From Coniferiporia sulphurascens (Eukaryota > Basidiomycota > Agaricomycetes > Hymenochaetales > Hymenochaetaceae): a DNA stretch of 64,000 bases. The notes under the pieces were generated by a model. It made no database searches, was not told where the DNA came from, and saw only the letters and a list, made by a program, of their open reading frames with translations. This document shows, one piece after another, positions 40,217-51,214 of the stretch (its first letter is position 1; each line of letters starts with the position of its first letter). The translations under genes were made by a program, and so were the position numbers. The stretch covers positions 1,922,001-1,986,000 of the forward strand of contig NBBA01000005.1 in the NCBI GenBank assembly GCA_002794785.1, written 5' to 3'.

Positions 40217-40755
40217 CAGCAGAAGCGGGGTGAGGTTGGGAAAAAGTTCGTGAGCGTCGTGGCCGTCGAGGGTGTGGGCAGTAATGGGCGCGTCGTAGAC
40301 GACGTCGACAGAGGCGACGAGGCGGGCCAAAAAGTAAAAGTAAAATAGCAGGGGGCGTTCGCTGCGTCCGCTAAGCGAGTGAGGAGAACAACGGCTTTTG
40401 AAGTCGGCAGAGCAGCCGCTGGACGAAAGAGGACTAGCAGACAGGGTCCTAGGCCGGTGCAAACCCTTGCAAACCCGTACGAAACCCTACAAAAAAAGCC
40501 TTCCCATTACGGGGTACACGCAAACAAAGCGATCTGGATCTGGAGAAGCACTCGCCGCTTGCCGTTCGCTCCCACGGCCGGTTCCACTGTTTCGGCTCAA
40601 GGCTGGTATCTCGGGTGGCTCTGCTCCTGGCTCCTGGGCACCGTCCGTCCCACAGGCGGAGACGAGTCCCCTAGGCCTTGCAGCCATGCGGGCGCTCGCT
40701 TGTGTCTTTACAATTATGCAGAATTACACGATTACAATTTTCGTCTCTCGATAAC
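40217..40755. promoter_or_regulatory. Promoter region of the GATA-factor gene and 3' flank of the ING gene
   Basis: About 540 bases upstream of the GATA start on the minus strand. The minus-strand sequence just before the ATG is rich in C and T, as usual upstream of fungal genes. No further feature is supported. Confidence 0.35.
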
Positions 40756-42994
40756 CTACGCCTTCCGCCGCCCCTTCCGCACCCCGCTCACAGCAGGTCC
40801 GAATTCCTTCAGGCAGTCGTCGCAATACCAGTGTTCGGGCAGCTTCGGGAAAAGGTTCATTAGTCTCAAGCAGGCCAACAATTCAACACGGAACCATTCT
40901 CACAGGCGCTTTCAGTCCAACACAGCCAAGGTGGAACTGTAAACGGCAATTCGGTCACACATCGTCAGTCACCCACTCGGGAATTCACGTCATGGCCCAG
41001 AGAGAGCAAATTTAGCCAACTCAGTTGAGTTAACCACCCCAGTCGCGTGGGGCTGTACCCCCCCCTCCGCGACCCTCGTCAGCCGCGGCTGCCTCGAGCT
41101 CTGGCCTACCCCAAATAAACAACCATATTCACTCACCCATTGGTAAGGGCAGTTGTCATTGTCGCATCCCACCATCTGAAAGGAAGGGTCAATCAGCATT
41201 TTTGCAAACAAAAAAAAACGCGGTTTCCCAATCCCTCTTTTTTGTCCAGACCGGTCGAGCGCGAGCACTTGGCTCAGCTCGGGCATGAAAGGAAGCCATG
41301 CAGCTAGCAGATACAAAAAAGGAAGACCGCGCAGAACCCGCGCGCAAGCCGCCCTGAGCACATTCGAGGCCGGGAAGGGGAGAGGAATGAAAGAAGCCCG
41401 GAGGCACAGACGCACCTCTCCATACGAAGTCTTCATGCAGTAGCAATAGAGCGTCTTATCCTCGGGGTCACCTGACTCTTCCGGATCGTCGATATCCCCA
41501 TCGGCGTCAGCGTCATTATCAACGTCGGCATCCTCGTCGCCGACAAAAGACGATGGACGGCGGGTTCGCGATGGCGGGGGCGGCGTTGGATGCACCTGCT
41601 GTGCAAGTCGAGAACGTGCTTGAGGCGTGTGTCCACGGGATGCTGTGGTGTTAATGCTGACAACTGACGCGCCGGTATTCAATCGACGGCCTGTCAGGAA
41701 GGCGTTTACTATTACTTGGAGGCGGTGTGACTCCACACAACCTAATAAATGGCTTACGCTTCTGAGATCCTGGGCCAGCGCTCAGGATAGGGGGACTCGC
41801 TACCAGGTCGCTTGCTGCCGTCGCGCGCAAACTCTCCTGAACCTCCCTAATCGAGCGAACGGCGGACGTTGAAATGCTCGGGATGCTTGCGCTGAGTGTT
41901 ATTGGAGCACTCGCAGCGCCCGGGAGTGTGCCCACGACGTAACCTCCACGCACTTCATATTGTTCCTGCGGTTCTCCCGAAAGTGCCACAACCTTAGTCA
42001 AATCGTGGTCAAGCCTCGCATTGACACGCGCTAGAGCCTCCACAAGTCGAGCCCCAAGATTTATTTTCTCCAACGCTATTTGGTCCAATTCAGCATATGC
42101 GGCGTCGACGCGTCCTGGTATAAGCGAGTCTTTGGAATCTTTGTCCTTTTCCTTTACACTTTCTTTTCCTTCCTTTGGGGTGCTGCTTCTCACACCGTGT
42201 CGAATGTACCGCGTAGTGTCCTTCTGAATTTCTTGTTGAAGCTCTGGTGAAATCGAAAAGAAAAGGGCCCGGCGGCGTCGGAAGCAGCGGAAAAATATAA
42301 ATGAGCCATAGTCAGCATTAGATTCGTCGCCCGATGTGCACTTCATTAGTAAAAGGCTGGCTGGGGTTCAGTTGCAACTCAGTTGCAACGTGTATAGCAA
42401 GATGCAGCGCCACCCATATACACGGGGGAAACGGGAGCACTCGCCTTGTGTTCGACTTTCCTTGTGCCTTATCTCGGCGAGGAGATGTTGTACTTCGTTT
42501 GGTAGGTTGTCAAGGCCTGCGCGGAAGTGCAATTAGATTGCGTAGAGCAGACAACCCCTTCATTAGCACACAGCACCGTCCGGAGCAATAGCAAGGCAGA
42601 CCAAGCGCTGTGATAAACAGGAAGAAACAATAACATTCTGAAGAACGGAATTAAAATCGCAGTCGCGCAAACAGGGGTTCATATGAACCCCGGCGTCAGC
42701 GTCTAAACTGGCGGGAGACGGGGCCTCGGGGAAAAGGGCGAATATAGAAATGTAAGGCAGTGTCGTGGGTAGCGTGGCGTCACCGAGTAGCGTAATTATG
42801 TGGAAAACCCGAAGAGGCCGGTGCATGAGCGCCGTTTCCCTCTGCCGCGCCTGTGGCGGCGTGTGAAACAAAGACAAACCAAAACAAAAGGGAGAAAAGT
42901 AGACTAGAAGTGAAGGACAAAGAGGCTCACTTGAAAGGAACTCTGCCGCGACGGCAGCGGCCTCCTCTTGATTAGCAGCTGCCAGGCCACTCAT
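40756..42994 (-). CDS. ING-family PHD-finger protein (chromatin reader)
   Basis: ING proteins read H3K4me3 through a PHD finger and sit in histone acetyltransferase or deacetylase complexes (family knowledge). The start is MSGLAAANQEEAAAVAAEFL; after an intron the conserved N-terminal ING block follows, LDNLPNEVQHLLAEIRHKES, then ELQQEIQKDTTRYIRHG, AYAELDQIALEKINLGARLV and ALARVNARLDHDLTKVVAL. A Ser/Pro-rich and very acidic linker (DADVDNDADADGDIDDPEES) leads to the PHD: YCYCMKTSYGE, then MVGCDNDNCPYQW, then FHLGCVGLKAP, then LPEHWYCDDCLKEFGPA, split over four exons. The end is GVRKGRRKA with TAG at 40756-40758. The zinc ligands C-C-C-C-H-C-C-C are all present. Confidence 0.88.
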
Positions 42995-45003
42995 GTTGCG
43001 TGCAGATGGACAAGGACCGTACTACAGTATCAGCTCTGAGCGAGGGAATCAAAATCCACCTATCCAAAAGGCAGTGAAGTCACGACCTGTCACGAAATGA
43101 CCGGACTTGAACAGTACTCACGACTGGATCGTTAGCGTGCTAGTCCAACCGGGTCCTCCAGGCAAGTTAACAATCAGGCTACTCGCTCGGAATGGGCGTC
43201 AGTCGAGTGGCCTAGGGACTTTGCCAAGCTTACACTACTCAGTACGGTTCGAAGGACTTGAAGACGAGTCAGGCGGCTATGTCGAGTACCAATAGGTTTC
43301 CTTATTTGCAACACTAGATTACATAACTGTAGTGCATACAGCCCAATCAGTATACACGGTTCAGGAAGTGGGCTCAACCCTAATATTAATAGAAATCCAA
43401 GTACCGTACTATACAAAGCCCTTGCTGCTTCCGATCGTTGCACGGTATTCCTTCGACATGCTACCTATCGCACCGCAATCTCGTATACTAGGATATGTCT
43501 AAGTCCGCTGACGGAACTCATAGCGGTACGCACCGCTCGACGCCTCGCGGCCGAGCTTTCACAAGGCGGTCCCACGCTCCCCTCCAATTAAACTCTTTAA
43601 CTGAAGACCAAGCACCATTGAAGCCCTCTAGTCAACTTGCTTCTACTCATGGGGGAGCAGATCCTCCGAGCGATTCACGCGGAGAAGCACTTACTGGGAA
43701 CCGTCTCCGAACCGCTGAGATGCTGTGGTTTTAGTTGACAACCTTAAAACTGTGGTTTGATCGACCTGATTCTCTTGGACGTGGTGAGTCAATGAAACGG
43801 AGAAATATTTTAGTGCTACAGCGTAGCTTACGAACCGCGCACAGAAGAAAGGGAGGGAAGGGGAGATTCCCGAGTGGCTCGACTTGAGGCAAGCGGATCT
43901 GCTGATGAACCTTGTTCAACTATCGGGAAGCCTGAGAATTCGAAACGGTCGCTAACAGTTTCCCTGTACATACAAGTCAAGTAGCCAGGCCCATAACGTC
44001 GCTTCTCTTCGTAGAAACGGAAAGGCTGTGCGGGGCTTTGGACCAAAGGCAAATTGCATATTCTGCTTATCGACTGGATCGATGCCGCATGTGCATAAGA
44101 GAGACGGAATAGGAGAAATGGTGACGAGCATGGGCAGTGGACCTATCATCACTTGAGACGGAGATCTTTCTGTGGACCAATGGTACGCGCAAGAGCGCCA
44201 ATCTGATGACCCTAGTTTACACGGAGCTGTGCGCCGTGATGGTGAACCGACCAGAGCGGCGGTCAAGCGGTCGAGTAAGTAAGTATAGGGGAAACCGGGG
44301 AAAGCTAGCTACAAGAGCTTAATGATGCCGCAGGCTGTGATGGGGCCCGCTTCTCCCGAACGCCGCTGATACTTTCGAATCGCTGGTATTCCTGGTGTTG
44401 ATCATGTGGAAGGGAGAGAAGTAGATGGCGATGAGCAATCGAGCTGTGAGCGAAGGTTTGGACGAGAATAATTACGAGGGCGTCGGGGTACTAGTACCAT
44501 CGGAAAGCTTCTGTAAATTCCTTGTGGTGAGCGTTCGAAGGACCGTGGAGTCATGTAGCTGTGAAACACTCTAATAAGCAGGAAAAAAGCACCGAGTTGA
44601 GCTTCAAACGTGTGCCCAGAGCGCTAAGACTGAGGAGCGAAAAAGTCGTCGGAGAAACAGCAAGGTCCAGTTCGTTACGAGATCCCAAAGGTGTGTGGAT
44701 TGTTACACCGCCGGTCAGGCACGGCGATGAAAAGGCTCTGGAGGGAGAGGACCCTCGGCAGAGGCGGATGCTTCTTTGATGGGAAGGAGTGGGAGCGGTC
44801 GCCTGACTATGGGCCGATGGGAGCGCATGATCACTAATTGGCTTACGCTCAGAGAAGTCGCGTTTTAGAACTGCAAATGGAAGAGAAGGAGTCTAAGGTG
44901 GCCATATACTCCGGGCTCGGCTTCGTATTTGGACGGCGGCCCGGTTCCCGATTATTATTTTGTTATCGACGTAAACGGCAACCTGAAACGACAAAGGCGC
45001 CCT
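42995..45003. other. 2 kb without a supported gene, left of the LINE insertion
   Basis: Several short open frames occur on both strands (for example 43107-43295 plus, 43495-43734 plus, 43952-44266 minus), but none shows a domain, a plausible intron chain or clear protein character. This sequence and the 210 bases right of the LINE were contiguous before the insertion and were probably the shared upstream region of the ING gene and the TRP-like gene. Confidence 0.4.
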
Positions 45004-45018
45004 GCTGTGGCTTGTATT
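45004..45018 (+). repeat. Left copy of the LINE target-site duplication
   Basis: GCTGTGGCTTGTATT, identical to 50990-51004 on the other side of the element. The last two T are shared with the poly(A)/poly(T) run. Confidence 0.88.
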
Positions 45019-45040
45019 TTTTTTTTTTTTTTTTTTTTTT
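45017..45040 (-). other. Poly(A) tail of the LINE
   Basis: 24 consecutive T on the plus strand at the 3' end of the minus-strand element. The first two overlap the target-site duplication. Confidence 0.9.
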
Positions 45041-45088
45041 AAATGCATTTCTATAGCGCGTCGTGACTATCTAGTACAAAATACGCTC

Positions 45089-45108
45089 CAGGGGCCTTTA
45101 GGCCCCTG
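45089..45108 (-). repeat. Hairpin in the LINE 3' UTR
   Basis: CAGGGGCCT and AGGCCCCTG form a perfect 9-bp stem with a two-base spacer, about 50 bases from the poly(A) tail. In other LINEs 3' stem-loops are the site recognised by the reverse transcriptase. Confidence 0.7.
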
Positions 45109-45218
45109 TATTTGTGGGAGATGGTAGTTGGTATAGAAGGAACAATAGTGGCGGTAAGCCATAGGCTGAGATGGGGACTGGCGTGAACACCAGCGAATAA
45201 AGAAAAGTGACATCTAAC

Positions 45219-48200
45219 TCAGTTGCTGGAGGCAAAACCCTGGTCAGAAATATGTACCACAGTGGGGCCACCCGGGTCGAAGACGAGGATGGGTTCTGCC
45301 TCGAAGGCAGGGTGAGAGTCGAGGAATGCTGCCAAAATTGGGATGCCATCTTTAGAGAACCATTGGGCTTCGGTGGATGGTATGGGGGTTTTCCAAACCG
45401 CACGTCGGGCGGGGAGGGTATTGGGGCAAGAGAGCAGGAGGTGGGCTCGAGTCTCTGGGACATGGCAGAAAGGGCACATGGGGTCGCGTCCCAGAATACG
45501 TCCAAAGTACGCACCGAAGCCGGCGTGACCGAGGAGTGTCCAGAAAACTTTGCACTTAGTGCGACGACCGAGTGTGCGGTTCTGCATGAGAGCAGACGGC
45601 TTCGTAGAGGGATTCTGTGTGACGCCCATGGAGTGGGCGTCCGAGTTACCTCGGGATTTGCGGCAGGCCTGAGCCCAGTCGGATTTCCATCGAGTTAATG
45701 CCGTAGAGGAGGCGGCTTCGCGAAGGAAGCGGATGGTGGGCGGAAACGGGGTCGCGTCCAGGGGGGGGGTTGTCCGCTATGCCGCAGGCGAGGACGTCGG
45801 CGAATTCATTTCCCTCCACATCGGAGTGTCCCGGGACCCAGTGTAGATGAAAAAAGACACGTGGGAACCGCTTGGTAGCGATTTTGAGACATTTCCGGAT
45901 GAAGAGGGCGACATTGACGCCAGGGGCCGGACGAGGATCGGCGAGGAGTGTAAGGGCCACTTCGCAGTCGGTGTAGATCTCCACCTGGGTAACGGCAGGA
46001 TGGAGGTCGTAAGAGTAGGCCAGGAGCCAAGCGGCATCGGCTAAGGTGGCAAGTTCGCAGTCAGTGGCATGGACTGAGGAACCAAGATAGGTTTCGCGGG
46101 TGAGGACAGCCTCCCCGCGATAAAACCAGACGCCAGCTGCACCGCCGGCGTAAGAGGAGGGAGACGTGCCCTTACGGGAACCGTCGGTGTAGATGAGAAG
46201 GCGCGTGGGGACGTCCTTCAGCTGGTCAATAAGACCATGGTGTGACTGAATGAGCGCCTCTTGGGCTTCTTGAGAGTGGTCAATCGCCTGGTCGATGCTT
46301 ACGTGTCGTAATGACGGCAACGCGATCCACGGCGGGTGAGTGTATCGGGGGACGCGTTCGCACCCAGGGGGAACCCGGTTGACGAACGACGTGGTAATGG
46401 CTCCTGTACACGTGGTGCGTAATGGTAGAAGGGAGTGCGTGGTAGTAAGATACCTTATAGCGGCACGAGCTTTGGTATGCTCTAGACGAAGTGGGATGGG
46501 CAAAATGGATGCGAGGACCTCCGAAGGGCCGCGTGGAGACGTGCGCCATGATCCAAGGATACGGCGGCACGCCGCGGATTGTACAAGGGTCATCTTGTCA
46601 CATTTGCCTTTTTGCCTTTTGCCGGTAAACCATAGGGGAGATCCCCATAGCAAAACCGGCAATATGCAACCAATGTAGAGACGTCGAAGGTGGAGCGGGT
46701 CGAGGCCGCGTAGTGTGTTGCCAAGGAGTTCCAAGGCACGAAGAGAAGACATGGCTTTAAAGCACATGCGTTGAACGTGGTCCGTAAACAACAATTGCGC
46801 GTCGAAAAAGATGCCCAACCAGCGTAGGGGCCGGGAGGGTATGATGCGAAGGGGTCGGAGACCCTGGCGCGGCAGGTGTATAGGGTAAATGAGGGAGTCT
46901 TCGCGTAGGTCGTGTCGGCGAGTCCAGTGGATGAGCTCAGATTTGTCATCATCTAGTGAGAGGCCGAGAGCGCGACATGCAGCGGAGAACGAGAGGTAGG
47001 CCTGCTCGAGACGAGCGACGTTAGTCGCAATCGAACTCGAGGAGGTAGTGAGTAAGTGATCATCCACGTAAGCACGGACGAACACGAGAGGATCGGAGAC
47101 CTGTAGAGAGGTGAGAAGGCTGGTCGCAAAAAGAGCAGACAGGATAGGGGAGATGGGGGAGCCCTGCGGAACCCCCATGTTAGGTATGGGGGTTAGAGTG
47201 TCGGTAAACCCGTCAAAAGACAGAGCGACCCGACGGTCAGAGACGAAAGACATGACCCAAGATATGAGGAGAGGGGGGAACCCTAGTTCGACGAGGACGG
47301 CGCGTAGACGGGGATGTTGAACGGATGGGAAGAAACCAGCCACGTCAACCGCGAGGGCGGTGGTAACGTGGTGTTTAGCCCAAGCCGTTTCAATTTCGTT
47401 AACGAGGTCAGAAGTGGCATCCAAAATGCCCGATTTTTGTCGGGTACCGAATTGGGAGGGGGGGAGTGCACCTAGTTCGTTGGCAATGAACTGGATGCGG
47501 TTGGCGATGATCTTCTCGAGTAATTTGCCCATAGTTTCCTCGAGTGTGATGGGGCGGTATGCGTTGAGCGCGGTAGGGTCCTTCTTATTCAGTTTCCGGA
47601 GCATCACCACCTTCGCGTCCTTCCAAGGACGGGGGTGGTGACCAGCATCCAAGCACTCGTTGAAGAGCGCGAGGAGTGGGACACTATGGGCGGCATGCAG
47701 GCTTTTGAGGGCCTGGTAGCCAACGCCGGTAATGCCCGGTGCACTAGAGTTGGAAGTGAGATTGAGGGCGTGGTCCAGCTCTTCCATAAGGATGGGATGG
47801 TTATGCATGGGGCGGGCGCCGACAAAAGAATATGTCGGAGGGAGGGCAGCGGACGGTTGGGTACCGAAGTACTTTGACCGGAAGGCCGAAGCCTTCTCCG
47901 CAGGTGAGTTCGCAGTGGAAAGTCCAGATACAAGCGCTGGGATAGGGGCACGGTGAGTGCCCATTGCCCATTTTGCCATTGGCCAGATCTTGTCCGGCTT
48001 GACAGAAGCTGTGAATGAATCAGCCCAGTTGCGTTTAGCGCGGCGAAAGATACCGGCCGACTGTCGTCGGAGCACGGTACGTGTCGCCGGGGTAGCTCCG
48101 CGCAAAGCGGCCATGTGAGCACGGCATGAAGAGTCCCACCACTTGACCTTGTGTCCCCCTGCCTTCGAAGAAGATGGGGGGTGTGAGGCATCAGTGGCGA

Positions 48201-49140
48201 ATACTAAAGCGGCGTGAATGGCGGCAACTTTGACGTCAAGGAGATGGGGGGTGGCGCCTGAGAGGGCGAAGGCGGCAGAGAGGGGTTCATCGAGGGCTTC
48301 CAACCATTCAGTAGAGAGCGAATCATCATACCATGGGCGGAGGAAGGGGTCGTTGAACGGCTCAGAAGAGGTAGGGACAGACCAGGTGATAACCGCATGG
48401 TCGGATCCGGATGGGGTATCCCAGGACCGTGTCCAGGAATCGCCCAGAACGAGGTCTTCCAAAGAAGGGGAAGCCCACGCAAGGTCGATAACGGATTCTG
48501 TGAACTGGGTAGAGGGGCGTCGCCGGGTATCAAATCCCGGCTGATTAAGGAGGTGCATGGTGTGTGAGGCAGCCCAATGTTCCAGAGGACGGGCTTTTTG
48601 CGCGTCAGTAGTAGAATGGGTGCCGTGGTCCCAGTGGATAGAGTGAAGGTTGAAGTCCCCAGCAACTAGCCAGTGTGCACGCGGTGGGAGCTCGAGAAGA
48701 GCAAGTGAGGAGATGGTTTCTTTTTTATTGGCATCGTGATTGTATACATTAGTGACAAAGAGAGGCCCAAGGCCGGTGTCAAAAATTAGCGTGAGTATGT
48801 CCCGGGATGGGGAGCGCGAGGCGTCCAAAACCACCCGAGACAGAGGGATAGACTGGTGAACCAGTGTGACCACACGCGGACGTGTTAGTTCGGTGCTCCC
48901 CGCAGAGGGGGGCACAAAGACGTGGTAGTTGGGCATAGCGGGGAAGCCGAAGACGGGCGTACCTGATGCGTCAAACATAGAGGGGGAGGCACCAATAGGG
49001 TACCAGGGGGGTTCCTGAAATAAAATAACCGCAGGTGGAATGGGGGCACCGAGGGTAGACGAGAAGGAGTGGACGAGTGCTTCGACGTGCACTCGGGACG
49101 TTGCAACGTTGTGTTGCATAAACGTCCAGGGACTACTCAT
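45219..49140 (-). CDS. LINE ORF2: APE endonuclease, reverse transcriptase, RNase H, C-terminal zinc motif
   Basis: The reading frame from 49140 is open to 45646. Endonuclease: MQHNVATSR near residue 10, VILFQEPPW, AGDFNLHSIHWDH (Asp near 162), and SDHAVITW. Reverse transcriptase: NAYRPITLEETMGKLLEKII, GVPQGSPISPILSALF, and the catalytic YVDD at 691-694. RNase H: YTDGSRKG near 984, TDCELATL, and HWVPGHSDVEGNEFADVLA. After a C9 run (45761-45769) the protein-like sequence continues in the +1 frame: FPPTIRFLREAASSTALTRW, GRRTKCKVFWTLLGHAGFGA, and the zinc pattern CPFCHVPETRAHLLLSC, ending at 45219. Removing one base makes the whole length 3921, a multiple of three (1306 residues). It begins 8 bases inside the end of ORF1 (GATGAGTAG overlap). 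Confidence 0.88.
45761..45769 (-). other. C9 homopolymer at the ORF2 frame change
   Basis: Nine C on the coding strand. Eight C would keep the RNase H frame joined to the C-terminal zinc-motif frame. Confidence 0.7.
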
Positions 49141-50952
49141 CTACCGGGGGTGGGGCGAAAGAGGAACGGGCACGGCCACGCTGTTTGGGGCAGCTGGAAG
49201 AGTCGGCGCGGTGTTCGCCGGAGCAGTTCGAGCATTTGGGGGGGTGTGTGCAGGGGGAGGTGGCCGGTAGGGCGTCTCTAACACATCCCGGGCAGCGCAT
49301 GCGGTGGTCATCAGTACGGTGACGACCTGCGCATATCAGGCACAACCAGGGGCGGTTCCTGCAATTCTGAACTAGGTGGCCTAGTGCAGCGCATTTGAGG
49401 CACTGCATGAGGCGAGGGAGGTCACGACGGGCCACCAGTTTAAGGTGGCGACCGAACATGTAAACGACGCAGTTCCTTGGGGTAGACAGGATACCCGCGG
49501 AACGGGAGCCCGTAGGGTCTTCAAAAGAGAAGGCGATAGGGGCGGACATGACATCCTCAGTCAACATCGCATAAGCCCGGGTCCAGTCGGGCTCAAGGGT
49601 CATTGGCAGTGAGAGGAGGTGGGGGTTAGCGGCGCGGAACTCAGCTTGGAGATCCACCGCTGTGAAGGCAGGGAGGCCCGGCGCAGGACGCGTAGGGACT
49701 TCGGCAATTTGGAGGCAGGCCCAAGAGACGAGTTGGGAGACTGTGGCAGGGTAGACGCTTTGAACGGATGCCATCACAACTTCCTTCACGCTGTTCATAG
49801 TAGGGACGTGAGTGTTGTGAGCAAACGTGACGAAGCAATTGCCTCGCTCGTTCCAATGGGCAGCGCGTACGACCAGTTTGGCCGCAGTAGGAAAGCGTGA
49901 GAGAGCGGTCCTGACGTTGATAGTCGTCTGGGAATCGGTGGGGCGCGCTTCAGCAGGGGGGGGGCTCCATGGAAGCGAATGGCGAGGGTCGGGTCCGTAA
50001 TAGTACGGATAACCGGGAGGACTGCATGCTTCAGCTCTTGTTTCACAGCGCTAGCAGAAATGGGGGCCCCTGTCGACACTGGCGCTGCAGTAGCAGGGGC
50101 AGTGGCAGGGGTAGCCCCACCCGCGGCAAGACCTGGAGTGACAGGTGTCGGCAAGGTGGACCCAGCGGTGGAGGTAGAAGGGCCCGAAGGTCCTTGTGGT
50201 GGAGGAGGGGCAGTACTAGGGTTGGTTTTACCCTTCCCTTTCCTGTCTCCGGAGGGGGCGGACCCGGCCCCCGAGGAATGTGGGGGAGGGCGTTCGAGGG
50301 CGTCCATTCGCTGCATCATGAAAGCCATTTGGCGCGTAAGGTCAGACATGACCTGCACCATCTGCTGTGGCAGGGAGGGAAGAGAGGGGGGGCCTACCAC
50401 AGTCTGGGAGGACTGGGGGGGGGCGGGGAGGGGGGCAGGGCCAGGAGCCGTGCCGAAACGGGGGCCTGCCGCCGCCCGAAAGGCCTGCGACGTGGCGGAT
50501 TGTGCGAGCGGATCCTCCTGGACCAAAGCACTGTTGAGAGAATTAACCGCGAAGGCAATCTCTCCTAGGAGGGAGGCAGTAGAGGCGGCCGATAGAGAGG
50601 TCGTCTTCCCTAGTGCGAGAAGTTCGTGGGAGGCGCGCATAGCAGTTGTCGCGGCCAACCGGAGATGGGGAACCTGCAGTGTCACCGCCCTGGGGGACAG
50701 TGGCATTGGGGCGCTGGTGGACTTGCGCTTTTTCCGCGCAGAAGCCGTGGAGGCCTGGTCATCGGGGGCCCCGGCCTCCGACATTTCTGAGTCGGAGTCG
50801 AGGGACGAGATGGCGGCAGACATCGGGCGGGACGGCCCACGAGGGGTTTCGTCTACACGGGGAGCCATCCCACTGCCACCAGGGGGCGTGACAGGGGAGG
50901 CAGGCTCAACGAGAGGGGGGGCCGCGTCAGTGTGGAGATATTTCGCCCACAT
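49133..50952 (-). CDS. LINE ORF1: gag-like nucleic-acid-binding protein, frame-broken at C9
   Basis: From ATG 50952 the first part (385 codons, to 49795) is Pro/Ala/Ser-rich: MWAKYLHTDAAPPLVEPASP, and QMVQVMSDLTRQMAFMMQRM, which may be a coiled coil. After the C9 run at 49956-49964 this frame loses protein character, while the frame one base away reads TINVRTALSRFPTAAKLVVR, HWNERGNCFVTFAHN, and on through MNSVKEVVMASVQSV to three zinc knuckles: CLKCAALGHLVQNC (CX2CX4HX4C), CLICAGRH..., and CSNCSGEHRADSSSC. With one extra base the length is 1821, an even number of codons (606 residues). In this copy it is two frames that happen to meet again at an ATGA. It presumably packages LINE RNA. Confidence 0.82.
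49956..49964 (-). other. C9 homopolymer at the ORF1 frame change
   Basis: Nine C on the coding strand. The upstream frame fits with ten C, the downstream frame carries the conserved gag sequence. Confidence 0.7.
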
Positions 50953-50989
50953 GGAGGCTGAGGTGGATTGGGGGGCCTGCGGAGCAGGG

Positions 50990-51004
50990 GCTGTGGCTTG
51001 TATT
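50990..51004 (+). repeat. Right copy of the LINE target-site duplication
   Basis: Identical 15 bases to 45004-45018. It marks the 5' border of the element and shows that base 50989 is its first base. Confidence 0.88.
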
Positions 51005-51214
51005 CAACTGTTTGTTGTCTGTCGAGCGCGGGTCCGCACCATTTTTCCCACAATTATTCTCGCCCAACGAATTTTCATTTCTCAGGCCGGCTATTGACGC
51101 CGGGGCGAGACCGCACACGTAAGCACGCACGGATTAGGAAAGTCACACTCGTCGCCCCTCGGACGCACACCAGTCTACTCGACGACGGACGAGCTTTGCT
51201 CCTTATGTTGCACG

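Larger units (their letters stand above)
45019..50989 (-). mobile_element. Non-LTR retrotransposon (LINE), nearly complete, minus strand
   Basis: A 5.97-kb insertion with the full signature of target-primed reverse transcription: a poly(A) tail (24 T on the plus strand, 45017-45040), a 15-bp target-site duplication, a gag-like ORF1 and an ORF2 with endonuclease, reverse transcriptase and RNase H. The 5' end lies only 37 bases before the ORF1 ATG, so the 5' UTR is either very short or slightly truncated. APE endonuclease plus RNase H fits the Tad/I-like LINEs of fungi, but clade placement needs a tree. The identical duplications and long open frames speak for a recent insertion. Each ORF has one frame change, at a C9 run. 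Confidence 0.92.

Noticed and set aside
43495..43734. 79-codon plus-strand frame left of the LINE
   Set aside because: ATG start but low-complexity sequence, no homologous feature and no splice partners that I can see.
49795..49798. ATGA overlap between the two halves of LINE ORF1, as in coupled termination-reinitiation
   Set aside because: The second frame is open and gag-like for about 55 codons upstream of that ATG, and one base added in the C9 run gives a single ORF1 with a length divisible by three. The overlap looks accidental.
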